Assembly: GCA_037074705.1 (NCBI GenBank)
Contig: CM073593.1
Coordinates: 17,923,001 to 17,987,000 of the forward strand
Source: Zhengitettix transpicula
Taxonomy: Eukaryota; Arthropoda; Insecta; Orthoptera; Tetrigidae
Length of the DNA stretch: 64,000 bases
Reading direction: 5' to 3'
The notes under the pieces are model-generated. The model did no database searches. It was not told where the DNA came from and saw only the letters and a list, made by a program, of their open reading frames with translations. Each line of letters opens with the position of its first letter. Position 1 is the stretch's first letter. Both the position numbers and the translations under genes were made by a program. This document shows positions 10,262 through 20,485 of this stretch, piece after piece.

Positions 10262-10888
10262 AACGGTCAAGAAACTCCTGTACTGAGTAAAACACCGGCG
10301 CCTTTCACAGCTGGAGGAAGAATATTGTATAAAATTATCCCTGAATGGTGAATACTTTTCTGGTAAAGGAGGAGAGATCTTAGACCTGAGCGATTTCTAG
10401 TCTCATAATCTTTGCCATTCGTTTGACAAAGATTCATTATCCGCTTAACAAACTTCAAAATTTCGTGAATAAACACGCTGGATAGAGTTAGTATTCAGTA
10501 TTCGCAGACTTTTGAATAAGGGTTTACGACTGGACTTATTATCCATATTCGAAAGTATTCTAAAGGCACGCTTTTGCAAGTTGAATGTTTCAATGTCCCT
10601 GGAGCAATTGCTACAATTTACAATGCCACAACACGCATTTTTCATATTTTCATTCCCTTATAACATCTTCTTAGTGTTGATGTCAACATGTTAGATTAAG
10701 GTTCTGAGACAGTAACAAGCCGAACTGAGTTTCCCAGCAAACAGATCTATGTGGTGGGTCCACTTTAAATTACTATCAATCTGAAGACCCAGAAAAGCCG
10801 AGAACTTGTCTAGAAGGTTGTTACTACCATCCGCTGAGAACTGTGACTTATGATTAAAACGTATATTACGTAAGGTGGTATCAAACAA
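10262..10888 (-). pseudogene. Non-LTR retrotransposon 3' ORF relic (post-RT region)
   Basis: The minus-strand translation contains FLGLQIDSNLKWTHHIDLFA, then SSACYCLRTL, and further on LQKRAFRIL and KPLFKSLRIL. This order is characteristic of the region after the reverse transcriptase domain in insect LINEs. The first two blocks share one frame (from 10888 and from 10645) but are separated by in-frame stops near 10690-10650, and the last part (10476-10267) is in another frame. The RT core (YADD region) is absent, so this is a 5'-truncated, frameshifted relic. The exact clade is not resolved. Confidence 0.75.
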
Positions 10889-11104
10889 TGAAATGTAAAA
10901 TGTAAGTTGGGTTAGAGAACAATATTGATTATACCTTTACCGAATATCGTCAATCGGGAAGTGTCATAGTATTTCGCGCGTATTTGCTTCAGACGGACAT
11001 TTTGGCCCTTCCGTTACTTACAAATCACAAATTATCTTAATTATATATGCATATAAATTAGAAAAATGCCTTACACTAAAACTATTGTGATACACACAAA
11101 TGCC

Positions 11105-11215
11105 TACTAGGAATGGAGAAAGCGCGCAGCAAAGTAGGACCAGAACTTCCTGGGTTAGATTCCCGGTCCGTTCGAGATTTTTCCATCCTCATCATTTATT
11201 AATCTAAGATTATTT
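11105..11215 (+). repeat. tRNA-like SINE remnant
   Basis: CTGGGTTAGATTCCCGG (about 11149-11165) forms a T-arm-like 5-bp stem with a 7-base loop and approximates a B-box with one core change. GAAAGCGCGCAGCAAAGTAGG upstream weakly resembles an A-box and D-arm. The sequence then runs to a T-rich stretch. It is probably a decayed tRNA-derived SINE head; an intact tRNA gene is excluded because no acceptor stem pairs. Confidence 0.3.
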
Positions 11216-11355
11216 TATTGATACATTTATGTTCAGTTCCAGTTCTGTATACTGCTGCTGGTTGCTTGGAACTGCGGTTTGTTTTGCCCGTAGTATTTAA
11301 AATAAATAATGAAATAATAAAATATAGAACGTCTATGTTCAAGAATAAATAAATA

Positions 11356-11855
11356 TATTTTTTTAGGGTAACAGGCTACATGAGGATAATCCACATGGTG
11401 CCAACTCCCCTTTAATATCATAGGAAGGGTTTGAAAGCGGGGATGCGGAAGGGTAGAGGAAGGTAGCCAAGGGTTAAATAGGGCCCCCGGGCTATGATTT
11501 AAGGATCCTACCCAGCAATTCGCCTAAAAGTGATGCAGGGAAAATCCTAGAAAAACCTGCATCAGGTAGGTAGGGCATTTGGTACTTGTCCCACGCCCTT
11601 CCGATGGCGGGAAAGGGGTTTTCTGTGGGGTCGCAGATTTCCCCTCGCCGTGCCTTGACCGGTTTAGGAGGCAGCTGGCCGACTATTTCAATAGGAATAG
11701 CTGCCAATCTTACCGTATGCCCAAGGTCTGCGACCCCAGAACATACACCTCTCAAAACAGGCCGAGGTGCCTCGGCATGTGAGAACCTTAGTTCAAAAAA
11801 CCAGAGAGATGTGAAGGCATCCCCAAAGGTAGCCTCCGCCAGAGATCAGCCTAGG
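11356..11855 (-). mobile_element. SINE-A family copy 2 with 11-bp target duplication
   Basis: This is the cleanest boundary in the family. The 11-mer ATAAATAAATA occurs at 11345-11355 and 11856-11866, directly flanking the element. The plus-strand left end TTTTTTTAGGGTAACAGG is the complement of the A-tail. A perfect, variable-length duplication with an A-tail indicates LINE-mediated retroposition. The minus strand carries an 87-codon frame (11492-11755) containing PIEIVGQLPPKPVKARR, similar to that in other copies. Confidence 0.88.
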
Positions 11856-11869
11856 ATAAATAAATAGCC

Positions 11870-12190
11870 AAATAAGAGACAAAAATGAGAGCTGAAGTAA
11901 ATACGGCTACAGGTCGTAAAACAAATATAAAAATACTATTTGGATTCATATTCTCTTATACGTGTATAAATTTTAAACTTACAATTTATTGTACTTGTGA
12001 TATAATTCCGTGTACAAGAGATTATGTTTTTACTTTTCACAATTAATTCTTTGTGCTGTGTGTGGAGCAGTGTTAATTTATTAGCGTTGGCTCGCGGCGT
12101 GTTTCAGCATTTGTTTTACAAAACTGCAATTTGTACGTCCTAGCTAGGGAAGTGGAGTTAAACAGGTGTTCCTGTCTTGTAAAGGCATTG
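11870..12190. other. No gene recognised
   Basis: AT-rich sequence follows SINE-A copy 2. No repeat match or long frame was seen. Confidence 0.4.
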
Positions 12191-12260
12191 TCGCTGTCAG
12201 AGCATTAAAAGACGATTAAGCACTAAGTTATTTACGTTTAAAACAGTTAATTTCACGTAC

Positions 12261-12447
12261 CTGAAAGTTGGTACGCAGCCCACTGTGAAAATTAATTTGT
12301 AACCGGGGAAAGGCTCTGAAATGCATCCCTGGCAAGCTCTCGTCAGCATTCTTAATGTGTCTGGAGCTCCAGCATGAAATATGCAGTGTATGGGAGGCGT
12401 GCTCGAAATTGCGTTGTCAGAATAATTAAGACAAATTGTTGCGCCTG
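12261..12447 (-). CDS. Candidate internal exon, unidentified gene (partial)
   Basis: On the minus strand a good acceptor (GTTGTTTTCAG) ends at 12448 and a good donor (CAG|GTACGTG) follows 12261. The 187 bases between have one frame fully open, reading GATICLNYSDNAISS... through ...GYKLIFTVGCVPTFR, with five cysteines. The acceptor is a NAGNAG, so the exon could be 3 bases shorter. Splice phases (1 in, 2 out) do not connect directly to the candidate exon at 8458-8594, which needs phase 1, so at least one exon would have to lie between them. The family is unrecognised. An overlapping 66-codon plus-strand frame (12436-12636) weakens the case. Confidence 0.28.
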
Positions 12448-12734
12448 CTGAAAACAACGGGTGGCGAGTTTAATGAAGTTGTGGCTTGGATGCATGTGGA
12501 CTGTGTCGACACCGTGGAACCACGAGTTAGAGGGTCTATCTACGCGGGGAATTCATGGTTCGGTCATCCCCAGAGGCACGCGCTCAATTCTCTGCGTCAG
12601 CCAACAGTTAGATCCTTGCTCTCTCACTTAACCTGAATCTAAAAGCCCGTGATTTAGACATGCCATCACATGGTACAGTGGTAACAACTGTTTGATAAAC
12701 AGAAACCCCCAAATACTGGGTCTCAGTATGCATC

Positions 12735-13940
12735 CTGACCTTTGCCCGATGCACGTTTTCCCGACAACAATATCCCGACTGACGTTTGCCTGACAGGTCA
12801 TTTTCCTGAAAGCAGTGTCATGGTACTCGTTTAGTTTAGTTATTGCATTCAGGCAGGGTTGAGTTTAATAAACACTGGCGGCCGATGAAAATAATTAGGA
12901 AAAAATATAAACCAAATAATACGGAAATTACTCATATATTTGTCTAAGAATTTGACTTCAAATCTTAAACACGTGAATCAATTTTAACAAAACTTTTTAC
13001 TTGAATGATTTTGTTTATGAAAAAGAAACAGTTAATATCGGAACAAAATAAAGGTTTCTTATTGTTTTACGTTCAGTTTAAATACGTCAAATGAACGCAG
13101 GCTGCATTGTTTTCCAACTTCAGTAAACTTACACATAGTACCAACGTTACATGAAAATTTAATGCAGTTCTAATTATTAACAATTCACAAATAACTTATG
13201 TTCCGGAATCAAACATAATTGGGCTGAGACATCCCTTGAATGCGGGGAGGGGGGATGAAATAGGGATGTACTTAAAAATGGGATACCACTTTATTAAACT
13301 TCGAATAAATAGATTTGTACTTGGCTGAGATTAATACTGTTACGATGCGTAGCTCGTTTTATATGTATGGAATTTCTGTGCACTATTTTAATATAGTGAA
13401 AAGTCCAAAATGTTTAATTCCGGTTCCCGTAACTAAACTCAGCGACTTCCAAACCCTGGATTCGCCACCAATCTTGGTAATAATAGCAAATTTTTGGTCA
13501 CCCCCTTTCATACCTGTCCTCTTGACTTTAGAGGATGAAATTCGATACTAACAGCATCGAGAGTGGCATTATGAATATGAGCGACCCCGTATAGTATTTA
13601 TTTGGCGCCAATATAGGCAGTTAACAAATCTTTTGTATTTTGAAAATGCCACCCCTTTCTACCCCCATCCATTGCGGTGCTAGAGTTATCTTAATTCAGC
13701 AGGGTTTGATCCTGGATCTTAAATGATACGTGTACCAAGTTTGGTTGAATTTAATCCACATTTTAATGAAAAACCTAATTTACAAAGTGTTATACAATAC
13801 TAATATTATGCTTTATTTTGTAAAAACTCACCTTTCGGGAAAATGACCTGTCGGGAAAACGTCAATCAGGATAATGTACTGTTGGGCAAATGGCAATCAG
13901 GATATTGTCCAGTCGGGAAAACATGCATCGGGCAAATGTG
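12735..13940. mobile_element. 1.2-kb element with inverted terminal motif arrays
   Basis: The left end (12735-12815) and the right end (13831-13940) carry arrays of a roughly 20-base motif of the type GTTTTCCCGAC / ATTTGCCCGA / AATATCCYGA, in opposite orientations. Examples are TTTGCCCGATGCACG at left and its inverted match near 13925 at right; CAGGTCATTTTCC also lies at the inner edge of both. Array length differs (about four motifs left, six right). The roughly 1 kb between is AT-rich with only a 78-codon frame (13315-13551) and no transposase motif. Subterminal repeat arrays with inverted ends suggest a non-autonomous DNA transposon; the superfamily is unknown and no target duplication was seen. 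Confidence 0.6.
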
Positions 13941-14139
13941 TGCCGTGCTTTTGTACAAGACCCATCTCAGTATCGTACTCGCCAACGTATTTGATTCAGT
14001 TTAGCACAATATTGGTTACCATTATTAAAAATTCTATTTATATAAACAGAGGATTTAAGTTTCATAGGGGAAAAAAATGGGCTGCATTGTTCCATATGCT
14101 GAATAAAAGTGATTTAGTGCCGCAGGTTTGGTTTAATTT

Positions 14140-14514
14140 TTAGGCCCACTTTTTAAATTATATATGAACGACCTTCATAAATATGTGAACCGTCTGACAT
14201 TCGTCTCATTACTTTTATGCACTAATCTGATAATCTCAGACTTTGATTAAGCTATACTCAACCTGAAACGATGGAATACGTGGTTCAAATAAAATATTTT
14301 AACCGTGACGATGATGATTTCGTTGTTATAGAGATAGAGGACCACTTCAGCATGTCTGAAAAGGACAAAGTTGTTTAAAAAAAATTATCAGGAAGGGAAA
14401 TTTCATACAAGTCGCTGATAATGTTTCAGACTTCACACCGTTTGAACACGGGCAAAAATGGAAATTAACTTTTTTGGTAAAGTAGGCTTATTAAAAAAGT
14501 AGGCACAAGCATTG
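14140..14514. other. No gene seen
   Basis: AT-rich sequence without a recognised repeat or frame. Confidence 0.4.
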
Positions 14515-15475
14515 AAATGTTTTCAGCGTTCCTTTGGTCATCGAAAGATCCATCGCGTCGTCGTTTATGAAAGATTATGAAAAATTTCTATGATATTGCG
14601 GCATAAATAATTGTCAAATAAAAATGTATTTCACGCAACATAATAATTTAACCGTGTTGCCAAGCCAACCATGTTAAACTGTCATTGTTAACCGTTTTTA
14701 ACTGTTTCTCAAAAATTCAGATGATGATTATTCGCCCCCCCCCCCCACCGTTCCCCAATCGTGTAATGACGTAATGAAATTTTAGTCTTTTTCTTTGTAG
14801 CTTAGAACTTTTAGAATACCGAAACGAACGATTATAATAATTGTTGGAGACGATTGTCGAGCAAATTTTATGCTGTTTCTTAAATAAACTTAACAATATT
14901 AAATTTACACAGTACATACATTGTACAAATTTGATAAACGTAATGAAAATTTGTGGGAATGGCACAAATATAATTCCAGATATCGCCAAACACTTAAACC
15001 AGACAATTTTCTGGGCTTCAACTTTATCAATCCAGTGTTCATTGTTCCTGGAAAATGATAGTTCCCAGCCTACACACTGATATAAGAACCGCAATCAATC
15101 TCAGAATATTTCTTAGAAATATAGTGTGATTAAATTAATGATCTTGTTTATTGTTCTGTAAACAGTTGATTTAGACTACTGTAATGACCTGGAATCACCA
15201 ATATAAGTAATTACTTATTTGTTATCAGTTAATTATTTGTCAAATTATATTATTTCAATTTTTTAACTTTTGTAATTTTTGAGAAACAGTTAAAAACGGT
15301 TAACAATGACAGTTTAACATGGTTGGCTTGGCAGCACGGTTAAATTATTATGTTGCGTGAAACACATTTTTATTTGACAATTTTTTATGCCGCAATATCA
15401 TAGAAATTTTTCATAATCTTTCATAAACGACGACGCGATGGATCTTTCGATGACCAAAGGAACGCTGAAAACATT
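14515..15475. mobile_element. Fold-back element with ~200-bp terminal inverted repeats
   Basis: 14515-14717 and 15274-15475 are inverted copies with only scattered mismatches. The outer ends are AAATGTTTTCAGCGTTCC and its complement; the inner ends are AACTGTTTCTCAAAAATT and its complement. The roughly 555-bp interior is not homologous to the arms and includes a C-run (about 14733-14746). A 125-codon minus-strand frame covers part of the interior but looks like chance. Long inverted repeats enclosing non-coding DNA fit a non-autonomous fold-back or MITE-like transposon. No clear target duplication was found. Confidence 0.8.
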
Positions 15476-15482
15476 TTTACTA

Positions 15483-15890
15483 GTTTCATTTATTGGTATA
15501 GATCAGGAAGTTGCTATAAAAAATTAATAAATAAATATCAAACTCTTAGGTTGAAAACTTAGGGAGCTACTATTTCGCGAGACGAGCGGACTGGAGTCAT
15601 CTAAACCAATTTGAACGGTGGCGAATTGTTCCATCCTGTTCGATGTGACGAGGACTCCAATGCGGCGGACTGCTCGAGAGCTGTGTGTCGACATCAGCTC
15701 TACGTCGCTGTTATGGGGGGCTGCAAACGTCACATTCCGCTGAGGAGTGTAACAGAACGGGGGCCATTCCTGATCCATGTACGCGCCATTTCGCAGTGTG
15801 GTGACAGAGGTGAAACTTTTACGGTTTTGCGAACAATACTACGAACTGTAAGCTCCAAAATTCGCAATTTTAATTTATTGGCAAGCACGA
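15483..15890 (+). repeat. Dispersed repeat R4, copy 1
   Basis: Collinear with 53388-53770. Shared blocks include TTTATTGGT.TA.ATCAGG, GACTGGAGTCATCTA, CGAGGACTCCA, CGCTGAGGAGTGTA and AGCTCCAAAATT. Similarity is perhaps 75-80 percent by eye with several small indels. It is GC-richer than its flanks. Opposing frames exist in copy 1 (84 codons minus, 99 codons plus), but copy 2 interrupts the minus frame, so conserved coding is not supported. Confidence 0.75.
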
Positions 15891-16029
15891 TAGTTCCTCA
15901 CTTTCATTAACGGTAAAAATTTAAATTTTGTGTTTTTGAATTAGCAAATTATTGTTGAGAAAGTGAATTTATTGGTAAATTTACAGCTGGTGTATTTTTT
16001 GTAAACTCTAGTTATTCCTTCTGTGGGAA

Positions 16030-16290
16030 TGGCAAGGTTTTAGTTAGATGAAGGAATAACAGTATCATCTACAAATGTGGCCGTGATCGAATGGTCTGTG
16101 GTAGGACACTGAGCAGTAAGTAGTGCACGGGTCCTATTACAATACCTTGCGGTACCCCGGAGTTAATAGCAGCAAAAAAACACAAGTGAGAGTAATGAAT
16201 TTACGTATTATTCTTGGAAATAAACATCGTGTAGAAAAGAATCAACTAAACGTAGATTTGGTGCGTCTGGACAATGCACTGCTTCAAAAC
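16030..16290 (-). pseudogene. Jockey-clade reverse transcriptase fragment
   Basis: On the minus strand the translation gives INSGVPQGIVIGPVHYLL followed, after a stop and a one-base shift, by TFVDDTVIPSSN. GVPQG.V.GP and F(A/V)DDT are the adjacent RT motifs of jockey-type LINEs, with DD the catalytic pair. The sequence is short, frameshifted and unlinked to other LINE motifs, so it is a dead fragment. It is a separate insertion from the relics at 10.3, 20.9 and 36.8 kb. Confidence 0.7.
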
Positions 16291-16559
16291 TGTTATTTAC
16301 AAGACTCCGCAGCACAAAAAGCCAAGCCTTTCTCTCTTCTTTTTATGTGAAACTCAAATTTACTCTCCGGCAGACCGGCAGTAACTTGGCGCAACCTGGT
16401 TCAGTTAATTACCAGCTGTAGGCTGCAGACAAAAAAGCCAGACAACAAGAAACAGCAAGCTTCACGCCGTGACTCTGATAAAAAGTCATATGACTTTTCC
16501 GGAACAATTTCAACGACGTATAAATTTAAATGAAGAAGAAATTTTGTACTCTTTATCAC

Positions 16560-16571
16560 GCACACACACAA

Positions 16572-16657
<86 letters not shown>
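16560..16657. repeat. Compound (CA)n-(TA)n microsatellite
   Basis: A CA tract of about 60 bases passes into a TA tract of about 36 bases, and the LTR-like element copy 2 starts directly at its end. Confidence 0.97.
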
Positions 16658-16660
<3 letters not shown>

Positions 16661-17616
16661 AGCAATAGTTAATTAGGCCATTAATTGATTAGGGATAATT
16701 TGAATTGTTTTGATAAATGAATTTTAGCGGTATTGAGCGACCCAAGCGACAATAGTGCTGAGCTCTGTTGCTTTGTTGAAGAGCCGAAATGGCGATTGCG
16801 CGCGCAAAAGTAAAGTTAGTCTACGTCTACGGTCTGCCACGAGAGGAGAGATATTAAAACAAATCTTCATCGAGATACATAGCAGTTCGATCCAAATCAA
16901 TAAATAAAACAGTAAAAGTCTAAAATCTGCAAATCGTGAGTTCCTGTAAGCAAGCAGATAGTTGGACAGAGAGATTTTCTAACAACTAGCCAACGGTGAA
17001 GCAAAGGTTGCTTCATTATAAAAATTGAACAATTTTGCATTGAGGGAAACCAACATCCGATAGCTGACCAATTAGGAGAGGATTGTCCGAGGTTCCTGAG
17101 AACTGAGTACGTGAATTTCGACAGCGTATGTGTAAAATCTGTGAGGAAATTAGAATCAGTGTAAAATTTTGCATTTAAAGTGTTGAAGCTACAAAAGAAT
17201 GCTGGTACCAGTCGGACATTATGTGAGTAACCAAAACTTTGATAATAATATTTGTAAACGATAACTAAAAGGGTAGAGTCAGATTTCGTTCACTTTTCAT
17301 TTCGTTCAAGTTTATTTTCTTTCATTTATCGACATATTGTTTTTAGGGAATTTTATGCTTGATTTGTTAATCAGTTTATTAAATCACTTTTCTGTTATTT
17401 ATCAAGCCCAGTTACGACCCTAGAGAAGAGATCTTAATTTTATTGTAATTGTTTTAAATTTGGAAGCCACAAGTGAATAAATAATAAATTATTTTGTTTG
17501 TTAATTTAACATAATCATTTAATTTAATTAAACGATTTTAATTTTGATATTTACATTAAATGGCTACCACAACGTGGGGTAAATTAAATAATCGCATAAC
17601 TTGTTAATTATTACAA
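16658..17616 (+). mobile_element. TA-inserting LTR-like element, copy 2 (PBS-like motif)
   Basis: The 959-bp unit runs from TGTAGCAATAGTTAAT to AATTATTACA between TA tracts. AATAAA lies near 17477. Near the 3' end, TTTACA is followed by TTAAA and TGGCTACCACAACGTGGGG (17559-17577). This resembles the retroviral primer-binding site for tRNA-Lys1,2 (TGGCGCCCAACGTGGGGC) placed just after a true LTR end. If so, the unit is an LTR plus PBS plus about 40 bases ending in a second TTACA, not a plain solo LTR. It contains no gag or pol sequence. Blocks GGGTAGAGTCAGATTTCGTT and TTTATCAAGCCCAGTTACG recur in copies 1, 3 and 4. Confidence 0.65.
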
Positions 17617-17664
17617 TATATATTTTATATATATGTTTATACGGTGTCCATAGTATCAAGAGCC

Positions 17665-17832
17665 CAATCTTTCTGTTTGTGATTTTCTAGGACTGGTCCT
17701 GCACTTTTAGGCGAATGTCCTTAAACTACAGCTCGGAACACCCAGTTAACCCAAGCATTCCACCTTTAGAATCCCTTCCTAAGCCACTAAAGGGTAGTTT
17801 CTACGACGTTGATGACCTTCACTCAAAAAAAA
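17665..17832 (+). mobile_element. SINE-A family copy 3, diverged 3' part
   Basis: The segment follows the 3' third of SINE-A: CTTTTAGGCGAATG, CCTTAAACTACAGCTCGG, AGTTAACCC, then CCCTTCCTAAGCCA and AAAGGGTAGTT, and it ends in an A-run (17824-17833). It is sense on the plus strand, strongly diverged and 5'-truncated. Confidence 0.65.
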
Positions 17833-17864
17833 AGTCTTATTACTACAATAATAATTTATTCCAG

Positions 17865-18100
17865 GTTTGTATGAAACGGTGCAGCGCGAATGGTTTTGGT
17901 TGGGTTTTCTTACTCGTTCGATGTATTCCTCTAAAACTCATGATTATACATTCCTTATCTTATCAACAACAAATAGAGGGCCCACATTTGAAACCGCTCA
18001 CCTGTTTGCACTAACAATCTATGGCATTTTAATACTCATAATACAAAGTAAAATAAACCGTCCCGTCACCGAAATCATATCTAAACAAAAGGACTTATAG
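17865..18100 (+). CDS. Unassigned open frame behind an acceptor-like site
   Basis: AATTTATTCCAG ends at 17864. The next frame reads LYETVQREWFWLGFLTRSMY and continues past a hydrophobic stretch (AHLFALTIYGILILIIQ) to TAG at 18098-18100, 78 codons in all. The composition is protein-like, with one possible membrane segment. No family is recognised and the frame starts right behind a SINE-A relic, so a decayed transposon frame or chance is as likely as a host terminal exon. No convincing polyadenylation signal lies nearby. Confidence 0.2.
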
Positions 18101-18489
18101 AGTTAAATATCACAGTGAAAGCTGGCTCTTCTATTAATACACCACAGATTTATCAGAAACCGCTCATAGAAATATCGTTACGTTTGCTGAATTCTATCCT
18201 CACACGAAGATGCCCCCGTAGCTTCCGAAAGTCTATAAATGTAATTAAATCAGCTCGAGGGACGGTTTCAATATTGGAGAATTAAAGAAAATGAAGCATC
18301 TGTGTTAAAAATATACCAATTAAATAAAATAGCCAAATAAGCTGCAGAAGGAAGTGTCGATATAAATACAACTCAACGTATCCGGAATCCTTTGTTCATT
18401 ATCGTCAGGTGATTAAAAACGGAAGAGAAAAGATTTTTACCCGCCACATGGATTGTGCTGTTGTGTCGCATTCACGGCGCTTGTGTTTC

Positions 18490-18530
18490 TAATCATCCAA
18501 CTAAAGGAACAACGATTCTAGAAACGTTGA
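18490..18530 (+). ncRNA. Decayed hammerhead-like core (same family as 24123)
   Basis: Aligns with the motif at 24123-24151 over about 38 bases with five or six mismatches. AAAGGAACAACGATTCTAG followed by GAAACGTTG is kept, but CTGACGA has become CAACTAA, so this copy should be inactive. Upstream TGTTGTGTCGCA.TCACGG and downstream TTTTGTCTGTTATTTG also match the sister copies. Confidence 0.35.
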
Positions 18531-18822
18531 GTGAACTTTACATTATAACTCCATTTTGTCTGTTATTTGACTAGTTTATCTGATTACTAAACCAACCCAA
18601 ATTACAGTTGCACTGAAGATTGGAGACGGTCCTTCGATTAGAGTTATATGAAAATTTCATACCACAAAAAGATGTGTTTTAATACTTTGGTCGTTACCTA
18701 GACATAAGATTATTGTGACGCAGTCATATATTCAGCGAAAGGAAATAACATAAGGCAAGAATTTAAACGAATAAACTGGAAACCCTGAATTATCGACCGA
18801 CTAAAAATCTGGATATATGACT
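18530..18822. other. No gene seen
   Basis: AT-rich sequence ending in a short (TA)n at 18823-18838. A second CTGAAGA-like site at 18614 has no matching stem. Confidence 0.35.
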
Positions 18823-18838
18823 ATATATATATATATAT

Positions 18839-18969
18839 TTGTCCGCGGGCATGAGAAGGAATAAATTAAACGGCCACGTGCGTACAAGAGGCCCCAAGAA
18901 GCCGAGGGCGCGTCCCTTTTTTTGCATCGTTTGGGGGGGGCGGAGTAATAATATATACTCCGAACCCGG
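18839..18969. repeat. Dispersed repeat R2, copy 2
   Basis: Begins directly after a (TA)n tract with TTTGTCCGCGGGCATGAG and ends ACTCCGAACCCGGG. It matches 9675-9836 with a few indels, mainly in G-run length and a missing segment near CACGTGTGCC. The moderately GC-rich DNA continuing to about 19210 (GTGGACAGACGCAGGCAGAC...) may be part of the same element but has no second copy in the window. Confidence 0.8.
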
Positions 18970-19346
18970 GTGAAAGTGGACAGACGCAGGCAGACAGACA
19001 GATGACTGAAAGTGGAGTGAGAGAGGCGAGAGGGTGGAAAATTTGGCGAGCGGTAAGCAACAAAAGTTTTTGGAGAGACGTTCATCGCGGGAAGGCCGAA
19101 GAAGGAGATCGTGCGGCTTACTACAAGACCAGTGATCTACTGCAAGTCGGCTGACGCCACAAGTTAAAGTAAGGATCACCATTTCTGTAAAGTGCTTCAA
19201 AAGTTAAAGATTTTTTACTCAGTACGGAAATAGGCTCTGATCTTTTATAGCTACCGAGCAGCCCACATTACCTTGTAGAGAAGGATGATTTTATAACCAA
19301 GCCGGAGCTAATGATAATTTTTTTTGCAGAATATATGTATATCTGC

Positions 19347-19511
19347 TGGCGCCCAATAAAATTTTTTAATGTATTTTTATATTTTTATGTAATAATTTTT
19401 TTATATATAGTAATAAAGTCTATTTATTACAATATACATATATATATATATATATGTATGTATGTATATATATGCATAAATATATATGTATATATATATA
19501 TATATATATAT
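19347..19511. other. PBS-like motif followed by TTATTACA and (TA)n
   Basis: TGGCGCCCA at 19347-19355 matches the first nine bases of common retroelement primer-binding sites. About 75 bases later TTTATTACAATATA leads into a long imperfect (TA)n to 19511. The order (PBS-like, AT-rich spacer, TTATTACA, TA tract) matches LTR-like copies 2 and 5, so this may be the 3' end of a further decayed copy. Its 5' part was not found. Confidence 0.3.
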
Positions 19512-19787
19512 AAATTGTAGCATCCGTCCTCTTCCTTCAGTTTCTCGACTCAATTTCTAATAAGGATGCCAGGTAATTTTTGGAATGAAATTACGAAAAC
19601 AGTTTTATTTGTAATCAATTTTATTTCTCGAGCCATGAAACAGTCAACATCTGTAGGGCGTGGTTATTTATGACACTTTTTTCATTACAACACTTGGACC
19701 TCCGTCTCCTGACGAACTGCAACGTCTGCGTGCGCGGCAAACTGACACCGACAAAATAAATCGACAATGCAACATAATCATGTTGCA

Positions 19788-19818
<31 letters not shown>

Positions 19819-20046
19819 TATTTCAGAACTGAGTGCTCAGGGTAATTGTAAGGAACTGATGTATAAACGACAATTTTGTAAGAAAAATAGAAAGAACAGC
19901 ACCAAACACAAACAAAGAGGGTTTTATAGTATCGAGCGTTACTATGAACGAAAAAAGTCTCAAAAGATTCAAACCAGCCGTCCTTAACTGAAAACAGACA
20001 TTCAATTATATTGGATTATTACAAGTAATTTTATGTATTGCAAGTA
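19512..20046. other. No gene seen
   Basis: Contains a (TA)n tract near 19788-19815 and otherwise unremarkable AT-rich sequence with short chance frames. Confidence 0.35.
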
Positions 20047-20247
20047 TATAGTATACTAATTGTTTTCGTGTCCTATTAACGTCAGTATTTTATACCAATT
20101 TTGGGTTCTGGCGTTCTGGCCGACGTTTCGCTCAATAGCTCCGAGTATATTCAAGGCTAGGCCTTTTGATATCGAGGGAAAAGTTGAAAAGAATGCCAGA
20201 ATAAAAGGCTGCCTAAAAACCCAAAAAATTGGTACAAAATATATCAT

Positions 20248-20485
20248 ACGAGGGTTAGTCAATAAGTAATGCCTCCAATTTTATTCTCCTTTATTTGTCA
20301 AGAAAATTTAATTTAATTTATACAGCATACACCCACAACATTAATGATTAATTTTTCACTTTTACATATAGTCTCCGTCCTTTTCCACAGTTTTTGTCTA
20401 TCTTTTAACGAGGGCATGTATTCCACAGCGGTAAAAAGCGTGGTTTTACTTCCTAAGCCGTCGACGGCAACGCTGTATGCCTTTC
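20248..20485 (-). pseudogene. Mariner-type transposase 3' fragment with terminal repeat
   Basis: The segment begins at TA(CGAGGGTTAGTC) and continues AATAAGTAATGCCTCC, which resembles mariner inverted termini of the CGAGGGT type. Reading inward on the minus strand, the translation ...AFYRCGIHALVKR, a stop, then TKTVEKDGDY matches the usual C-terminus of these transposases (GI..LV.RW.K.V...GDY). Only the last part of the gene is left and it contains stops. The opposite terminus was not found. It is a different mariner lineage from the one at 45.4 kb, whose termini read ACCACTGTG. Confidence 0.65.

Noticed and set aside
12661..12735. tRNA-like sequence (TGGTACAGTGGTAACA with two stem-loops)
   Set aside because: The putative T-loop lacks the TTCRA core, the anticodon loop has the wrong size and no acceptor stem pairs. 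At most it is a very decayed SINE head.
14717..15094. 125-codon minus-strand frame inside the fold-back element
   Set aside because: The composition is that of AT-rich DNA with a poly-Gly end from a C-run. There is no transposase motif.
16401..16672. Cys-Val or Thr-His repeat proteins across the (CA)n/(TA)n tract
   Set aside because: These frames are simply translated microsatellite; the same holds for Ile-Tyr runs at 19.3, 48.8 and 60.8 kb.
18490..18530. Active hammerhead ribozyme at 18.5 kb
   Set aside because: The first conserved strand is destroyed (CAACTAA instead of CTGACGA). It is kept only as a relic.
19347..19355. TGGCGCCCA as proof of an endogenous retrovirus
   Set aside because: Nine bases match a primer-binding site, but no LTR pair, gag, pol or env sequence is present nearby.
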